From: JBELMB01 sp042088665
GTDB lineage: Bacteria > Pseudomonadota > Alphaproteobacteria > Rhodobacterales > Rhodobacteraceae
Direction: 5' to 3'
NCBI GenBank assembly: GCA_042088665.1
Contig: JBELMB010000060.1
Coordinates: 1-27,010, forward strand
DNA length: 27,010 bases
Position 1 is the stretch's first letter, and each line of letters opens with the position of its first letter. The position numbers and the translations under genes were made by a program. Below the pieces are notes generated by a model that saw nothing but the letters and a program-made list of their open reading frames with translations, ran no database searches and was not told where the DNA came from. This document shows positions 22,690 through 27,010 of the stretch, one piece after another.

Positions 22690-23694
22690 GTGGCCCGTTT
22701 TGCGCTGACCCTTGGTTCGATTGCCTTGACGCTCCTTGGGGTGTCCATTGTCGTGTTTGCCGTGCTCAGGCTGGCGCCGGGCGACCCGATTGCGATGATG
22801 CTGCCGCCGGGGGCCACCGAAGAGGTGCGCCAGAACCTCGAACGGCTCTACGGGCTCGATAAATCCATCGTCGCGCAATATGGCATCTGGCTTGGCAATG
22901 TCGCGCAACTGGATTTCGGTATGTCGACGCAGTTTCGCCTGCCGGTGCTTGAGGTGGTTTTGGACCGTCTGCCTGCAACGCTGGAACTGGTCCTGCTGGC
23001 CAGTCTGATTGCGATTTCGCTGGCCTTTACTTTGTCCGTTCTGGCGACGTGGCTGGTGTCCGACACCGCAGCCCTGATCATCGACGGATTTGCGGGCCTC
23101 GCACAGGCCATTCCCGATTTTCTCTGGGCGCTGATCTTTATCCTGCTGGTCACGCTGTTTGCGCCGACGATGCCGGTGTCTGGCCGGTTTGATCCGCGCA
23201 CTGCGCAGGATTTCGCGACCAATTTCTTCATGCTCGAGGCGCTGGTGACGTTCCGGTTCGGCGCTTTCGCCGAGTTGTTGCGCTATGCGATCCTGCCTGC
23301 CGTGGCCCTCAGCCTGCCTTTTGCAGCGGGGATCACGCGGGTGCTCAAATCCTCGCTCGAAGAGGCGATGGCGCAGGATTACGTGATGCTGGCGCAGACG
23401 CGGGGCAAAAGCCGCCTCGCCATCATCCTCAAGGAAGCGCTGCGCAATGCGCTGATCCCGACCATCGCGCTGACATCGGTGCAACTGACCTTTCTGATCG
23501 GTGGCACCGTCTTGATCGAGCGTCAGTTTTCTTGGCCCGGAATCGGCTCCACTGCCATTTCAGCGGTGATCAACCGGGATCTGCCGCTGATACAGGGGAT
23601 CGTTCTGACCTTTGCGCTGATCTTCATTCTGATCAACCTCAGCAGCAACGGCTTGTTCCGCCTCGCCGACCCACGGCTGAGGAAATCGCAATGA
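22690..23694 (+). CDS. ABC transporter permease, DppB/OppB type
   Basis: A 334-residue inner-membrane permease. It has the DppB-type N-terminal segment (LTLGSIALTLLGVSIVVFAV, a helix at about 8-27), the periplasmic motif RLAPGDPIAMML, about five further hydrophobic segments, and the cytoplasmic EAA loop with the ATPase-contact glycine (EEAMAQDYVMLAQTRGKS, about 222-239). The start is probably the GTG at 22690, directly after the hairpin and with only weak ribosome-site complementarity. Its stop overlaps the next start (ATGA). Confidence 0.92.
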   Translation: MARFALTLGSIALTLLGVSIVVFAVLRLAPGDPIAMMLPPGATEEVRQNLERLYGLDKSIVAQYGIWLGNVAQLDFGMSTQFRLPVLEVVLDRLPATLELVLLASLIAISLAFTLSVLATWLVSDTAALIIDGFAGLAQAIPDFLWALIFILLVTLFAPTMPVSGRFDPRTAQDFATNFFMLEALVTFRFGAFAELLRYAILPAVALSLPFAAGITRVLKSSLEEAMAQDYVMLAQTRGKSRLAIILKEALRNALIPTIALTSVQLTFLIGGTVLIERQFSWPGIGSTAISAVINRDLPLIQGIVLTFALIFILINLSSNGLFRLADPRLRKSQ

Positions 23695-24614
23695 GCAATG
23701 CCGAAAACTTTGCACTCGCCAAGAGCAAAGGCACCGGATCGGGGCTTGAGCGCTCGGCCGAGATGGTGTCGCGGCTGCGGCTGATCTTTGCCCTTGTCGT
23801 GCTTGGCTGCGTCGTGATCGCGGCGCTGTTCGCGCCATGGATCGCACCGCATGACCCGACGCTGGACGATCTGTTTTTGATCAACATGCCCCCCGCATGG
23901 CTGAACAACGACCCGGCGTATTTTGGGATCGACAACCCATGGACCCATCCTTTGGGCACTGATGGCCTTGGCCGCGACGTCGCCTCGCGCTTGATCTACG
24001 GGGCGCGGGTGGCGGTGATTGTCGGCGTGTCCGTGGCCATCCTTGCCGCGATTGTGGGGGTCATTCTTGGCGCGCTGGCGGGGTTTTATGGCGGCTGGAT
24101 CGACAGCGTGATTGGCCGCATCGTCGATGTCTGGCTGTCGTTTCCGCCGGTGCTTCTGTCGATCATCCTCGTGGCCTTGCTTGGGACCACGCTCACATCG
24201 GTTATCATCGTTGTGGCGGTGATCGACTGGACCCGCTTTGCCCGGGTTGTGCGCGCAGATATCCTGCAACAGCGCAGCCGCGACTACATCGACGCCGCGC
24301 GCATCACCGGGGGCGGAGACCTGTCGATCCTGATCAAGGAGGTGCTGCCCAACGTGCTGCCCTTGCTCGTGACGCTGTTCTTTTTCGAGATCGGCATTGC
24401 CATCACGGTTGAAACCATCCTCAGCTTTGTGTCGCTCTCTGTTTCCTCCGGGGCCGTGACATGGGGGGACATGATTGCCGAAGGTCGGCGCGTCATCAAC
24501 GAGGCCTGGTGGGTGATGGCCTTCCCGGTGGGGGCCTTGATCCTGACCATCATCGGGCTGAACGCCATGGGCGACGCGCTGCGCTATTACCTTGATCCGG
24601 TGTTGCGCAAATGA
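23691..24614 (+). CDS. ABC transporter permease, DppC/OppC type
   Basis: A 307-residue permease and partner of the preceding one. It has a cytoplasmic N-terminus, a first helix at about 25-46 (LRLIFALVVLGCVVIAALF), the DppC motif HPLGTDGLGRDVASRLIYGA (about 85-104), further helices, and the EAA loop with RSRDYIDAARITGGGD. The start ATG lies in the ATGA shared with the first permease; the frame is open 53 codons upstream but that is inside the previous gene. Its stop overlaps the ATPase start, again ATGA. Confidence 0.93.
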   Translation: MSNAENFALAKSKGTGSGLERSAEMVSRLRLIFALVVLGCVVIAALFAPWIAPHDPTLDDLFLINMPPAWLNNDPAYFGIDNPWTHPLGTDGLGRDVASRLIYGARVAVIVGVSVAILAAIVGVILGALAGFYGGWIDSVIGRIVDVWLSFPPVLLSIILVALLGTTLTSVIIVVAVIDWTRFARVVRADILQQRSRDYIDAARITGGGDLSILIKEVLPNVLPLLVTLFFFEIGIAITVETILSFVSLSVSSGAVTWGDMIAEGRRVINEAWWVMAFPVGALILTIIGLNAMGDALRYYLDPVLRK

Positions 24615-25453
24615 GCCTGCTGGAGGTCAGGAACCTGTCGCTTGCCGTGCGCGGCACGCCGGTCTTGCGGGACGTGTCCTTGCAGGTGCAAGCCTCTGAG
24701 ATCGCGGGCATTGTCGGCGAATCCGGCGCGGGAAAATCCATGTTGGGCAAGGCCATTCTTGGCGTGTTGCCACGCGATGTCGGCGTGACAGGCGGCGAGG
24801 TCTGGCTGAATGGCACCAACCTCCTGACCCAGAGCGCACGACAACGGCGCGCGCTCTTGCGCCGCGATCTGGCGTTGATCCCACAAGATCCACTGAGCGC
24901 CCTGAACCCATGCCGCACGATCGCGGCCCAGATCTCCGAGATTTTGCCGCGCTCTGTGTCGGGCTCCAAGCTGTCCGAGGTCATTCGCTGGCTGGACGCT
25001 GTGCGCATCCCCTCTGCCACAAAGGTCGCCAAGTCCTACCCTCACGAATTGTCCGGCGGAATGCGCCAACGCGCGTTGATTGCCGCCGCCTTTGCGATCA
25101 AGCCCCGGCTCGTCGTCGCTGATGAGCCCACAACGGCGCTGGATGTGACGGTGCAAAAGGACGTTTTGCACCTGATCCGAGAAATGCAGCGCGAGACCGG
25201 GGTGGGTTTGATGTTCATCACCCATGATCTGTGTGTCGTGGCCAAGATTTGCCATACCGTCACCGTCATGCATGGCGGGCGGGTGCTGGAGCGCGCCCGT
25301 TGCGAGGATCTGGTGAACGCCCCCGGCCATGCCTATTCCAAGGCGCTGCTGGCCGCCACGCCGCGCCATGACCAACCCGACCATGGGCTGACGCCGGTGC
25401 CCAATGCGCTGATCGACGCGCTGATCGCTGAAACCGAGGCGCTCGATGGCTGA
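24611..25453 (+). CDS. ABC transporter ATP-binding protein, DppD/OppD type
   Basis: A 280-residue ATPase. Walker A GESGAGKS (36-43), Q-loop LIPQDPLSALNP, signature LSGGMRQR, Walker B LVVADEPTTALD and the switch-region His in FITHDL are all present. It is somewhat shorter than typical OppD (about 320-335) and lacks the long C-terminal Cys-rich oligopeptide extension. It starts in the ATGA shared with the permease and overlaps the next ATPase gene by 8 bases. Confidence 0.94.
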   Translation: MSLLEVRNLSLAVRGTPVLRDVSLQVQASEIAGIVGESGAGKSMLGKAILGVLPRDVGVTGGEVWLNGTNLLTQSARQRRALLRRDLALIPQDPLSALNPCRTIAAQISEILPRSVSGSKLSEVIRWLDAVRIPSATKVAKSYPHELSGGMRQRALIAAAFAIKPRLVVADEPTTALDVTVQKDVLHLIREMQRETGVGLMFITHDLCVVAKICHTVTVMHGGRVLERARCEDLVNAPGHAYSKALLAATPRHDQPDHGLTPVPNALIDALIAETEALDG

Positions 25454-27010
25454 GGCTTTGCTTGATATCCAAGGGCTTGGTGTGCGGTTGGGTCAACGCA
25501 GACGGTTCTTGCGCAAGGACGAAAAGGGCTATCCGATCCTGTCGGACATCGGTTTTTCGATGCAGCACGGAGAAATTCTCGCGCTGGTGGGCGAAAGCGG
25601 TTCGGGCAAGACCACCCTTGGACGGGCCATCGCCGGTCTGACGCAAATCCAGCAAGGCACATTGCGGTTCGATGGGCAAACCATCGTGGATCCGGACAAT
25701 ACCGCTGTGATCGGCACAAAGGACCGCGCGTGGTACAGGCGTTGGGGTCCGTTTCGCAAAGACATTCAGATGATCTTTCAGGATCCGCTGTCTTCGCTCA
25801 ATCCGCGCAAAACCATTGGGCAATCCCTCGCCGTGCCGATCCGGAACTTTGGCACCCAGACAAGTGCGACGATGGATCAGGCGGTGGATGCGCTGCTGGA
25901 TCAGGTCGGCCTGACGCCGGAGTTCAAGCATCACTATCCGCATCGTGTCTCCGGTGGGCAAAGACAGCGCGTTGGCATTGCGCGGGCTTTGGCGAGTCTG
26001 CCCAAACTCATTGTGGCGGATGAGGTGGTGTCGGGTCTCGACGTCTCCAGTCAGGCGCGGATCCTCAAGCTCTTGCTGGATCTGAGAGAGCGCCACGCCC
26101 TGTCGGTTCTGTTCATCACCCATGATCTGGCTGTGGTGCGGTCACTGGCCGACCGCGTGCTGGTCATGGAGCGCGGCAAGATCCGCGAAGACGGCAAGGT
26201 CGATCAGGTTTTTGTCGCGCCAAAGCATAGCTATACGACAAAGCTGCTGCGCTCCGCGCCCACGCCCGAATACGATCCGGACTGGCTCGTGCACACGTCA
26301 AAAGGACCTTACGCCATGCAGATCGAGAATTCCGTTGTCTTTGTCACCGGTGCCAATCGCGGCATCGGTGCGCATTATGTTTCGGCCTTGCTGGATCGCG
26401 GAGCGGCAAAAGTCTACGCGGCCGCGCGCGACGTGTCCGGCATCGCCGACGATCCCCGGGTCGTGCCGGTGACGCTGGACATCACCGACAGCGATGCGGT
26501 GACCAAGGCCGCGGCAGAGGCGGGCGAGGTCACGCTTCTGATCAACAACGCGGGGTTCAACAGCAACTCCGGTGCGATCAAGAACCCGTCGATGGACGAT
26601 GCCCGCAAGGAGATGGAGGTCAATTACTTTGGCACCCTGTCCATGGTGCGCGCCTTTGCGCCGGTGCTCAAGGCGAACGGCGGCGGCGCAATCGTCAATA
26701 TGCTCTCGATCCTGAGCCGGGTTGCCTTGCCGATGATGGGCACATTGTGCGCCAGCAAAGCCGCTGGCCTGAGCCTGACACAGGCCGTTCGCGCGGAACT
26801 CAAGGCGCAGGGCACAACGGTTTTTGCGGTCATGCCCGGCGCTGTCGACACCGATATGAGCAAGGATTTCCCGCCGCCAAAACTGGACCCTGCGGATGTG
26901 GTGCGTGCCGCCTTGAACGGCATCGAGACGGGCGATGAGGACGATATCTATCCGGGAGATATGGCGCAGGGCCTTCGCTCCGGTTTGGAACACGACCCGA
27001 AGGAAGTACG
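25446..27010 (+). CDS. ABC transporter ATP-binding protein (DppF type) reading in frame into an SDR; 3' end outside window
   Basis: The first 284 residues are a normal DppF/OppF-like ATPase: Walker A GESGSGKT (49-56), Q-loop MIFQDPLSSLNPRKTIGQSL, signature VSGGQRQR, Walker B LIVADEVVSGLD, FITHDL, ending LLRSAPTPEYDPDWLVHT. Instead of a stop, the next codon is TCA (26298-26300), and the frame continues through SKGPYA into a full SDR starting at residue 291 (26316), still open at the right edge (521 residues visible). One base change (TGA to TCA) would explain it. The product may be a real ATPase-SDR fusion, a gene pair with a lost stop, or a sequence error. The ATPase identity is certain; the fusion is seen in this sequence but not independently confirmed. 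Confidence 0.8.
   Translation, partial: MAEALLDIQGLGVRLGQRRRFLRKDEKGYPILSDIGFSMQHGEILALVGESGSGKTTLGRAIAGLTQIQQGTLRFDGQTIVDPDNTAVIGTKDRAWYRRWGPFRKDIQMIFQDPLSSLNPRKTIGQSLAVPIRNFGTQTSATMDQAVDALLDQVGLTPEFKHHYPHRVSGGQRQRVGIARALASLPKLIVADEVVSGLDVSSQARILKLLLDLRERHALSVLFITHDLAVVRSLADRVLVMERGKIREDGKVDQVFVAPKHSYTTKLLRSAPTPEYDPDWLVHTSKGPYAMQIENSVVFVTGANRGIGAHYVSALLDRGAAKVYAAARDVSGIADDPRVVPVTLDITDSDAVTKAAAEAGEVTLLINNAGFNSNSGAIKNPSMDDARKEMEVNYFGTLSMVRAFAPVLKANGGGAIVNMLSILSRVALPMMGTLCASKAAGLSLTQAVRAELKAQGTTVFAVMPGAVDTDMSKDFPPPKLDPADVVRAALNGIETGDEDDIYPGDMAQGLRSGLEHDPKEV
26300..26318 (+). promoter_or_regulatory. Internal ribosome binding site and start codon of the SDR
   Basis: AAAAGGA at 26300-26306, a 9-base spacer, then ATG at 26316. 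The site lies immediately after the TCA codon where a stop for the ATPase would be expected, which supports an ancestral arrangement of two separate genes. Confidence 0.6.
26316..27010 (+). CDS. Short-chain dehydrogenase/reductase (SDR), internal start; 3' end outside window
   Basis: About 231 residues are visible. The Rossmann motif VTGANRGIG (about 9-17), LLINNAGF and the Ser-containing NMLSILS are present, then ASKAAGLSLTQAVRAEL and MPGAVDTDM, typical of classical SDRs using NAD(P). The residue four before the catalytic Lys, normally Tyr (YxxxK), is Leu (TLCASK; TTG at 26745-26747), so ordinary oxidoreductase chemistry is in doubt. The ATG has AAAAGGA at 26300-26306, a good ribosome site, so the SDR may be made separately even though the upstream ATPase reads through in frame. 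It is probably the last step of, or an accessory to, the hydrolase/importer operon. Only a few C-terminal residues should be missing. Confidence 0.82.
   Translation, partial: MQIENSVVFVTGANRGIGAHYVSALLDRGAAKVYAAARDVSGIADDPRVVPVTLDITDSDAVTKAAAEAGEVTLLINNAGFNSNSGAIKNPSMDDARKEMEVNYFGTLSMVRAFAPVLKANGGGAIVNMLSILSRVALPMMGTLCASKAAGLSLTQAVRAELKAQGTTVFAVMPGAVDTDMSKDFPPPKLDPADVVRAALNGIETGDEDDIYPGDMAQGLRSGLEHDPKEV

Noticed and set aside
1..27010. CRISPR arrays, tRNA/rRNA genes, intact insertion sequences
   Set aside because: No regularly spaced direct repeats, no cloverleaf or rRNA sequence, and no transposase with terminal inverted repeats were recognised by eye.

Overview
The window looks like chromosomal DNA of a marine Rhodobacteraceae (Roseobacter-group) alphaproteobacterium. 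The basis is the high GC content, heavy use of G/C third positions, dense operons with ATGA/GTGA overlaps, and the mix of genes: glnD next to a short LpoA-type lipoprotein, rsmI-yraN-gshB, and a TctABC transporter with its own TctDE regulators. This assignment is inference; no rRNA or other taxonomic marker is present.

Layout. (1) 1-3426, minus strand: a penicillin-binding-protein activator lipoprotein followed by glnD, whose 3' end lies beyond the left edge. (2) 3511-6741, plus strand: rsmI, yraN, gshB and an HSL-type alpha/beta hydrolase, mostly overlapping. (3) 6711-11338, minus strand: tctD, tctE, an AfuA/PgtC-like periplasmic binding protein, then comM. comM overlaps the hydrolase tail to tail. 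(4) 11446-16548, plus strand: tctC, tctB, tctA, a CaiB/BaiF CoA-transferase and a short citrate-synthase-family citryl-CoA lyase. (5) 16587-18626, minus strand: a three-part protein with a TIR/deoxyribosyltransferase-like domain, a TPR/TRAFs-binding-like region and a SLOG-like domain. (6) rpiB at 18882-19331. (7) A 543-base stretch with no convincing gene. (8) 19875-27010, plus strand: a dienelactone hydrolase-NTF2-like fusion, a complete peptide-type ABC importer (binding protein, two permeases, two ATPases) and a short-chain dehydrogenase cut by the right edge.

How the genes work together. Region 3-4 reads as a self-contained module. TctD/TctE, probably with a dedicated periplasmic binding protein, sense a tricarboxylate outside the cytoplasm. 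TctD then acts at a TGTCAG direct repeat (11-base period) in the divergent promoter region, and TctABC imports the acid. The CoA-transferase and citryl-CoA lyase could convert it to a CoA ester and cleave it, bypassing classical citrate lyase. Region 8 looks like an uptake-plus-catabolism operon for an unknown substrate. In both transport operons a strong inverted repeat without a T-run lies between the binding-protein gene and the first membrane gene.

Most unusual points: the second ABC ATPase reads in frame, with no stop, into the SDR, although the SDR keeps its own ribosome binding site and ATG; that SDR has Leu where the catalytic Tyr is expected; and the TIR-like/TPR/SLOG protein resembles predicted nucleotide-signal or immunity proteins.
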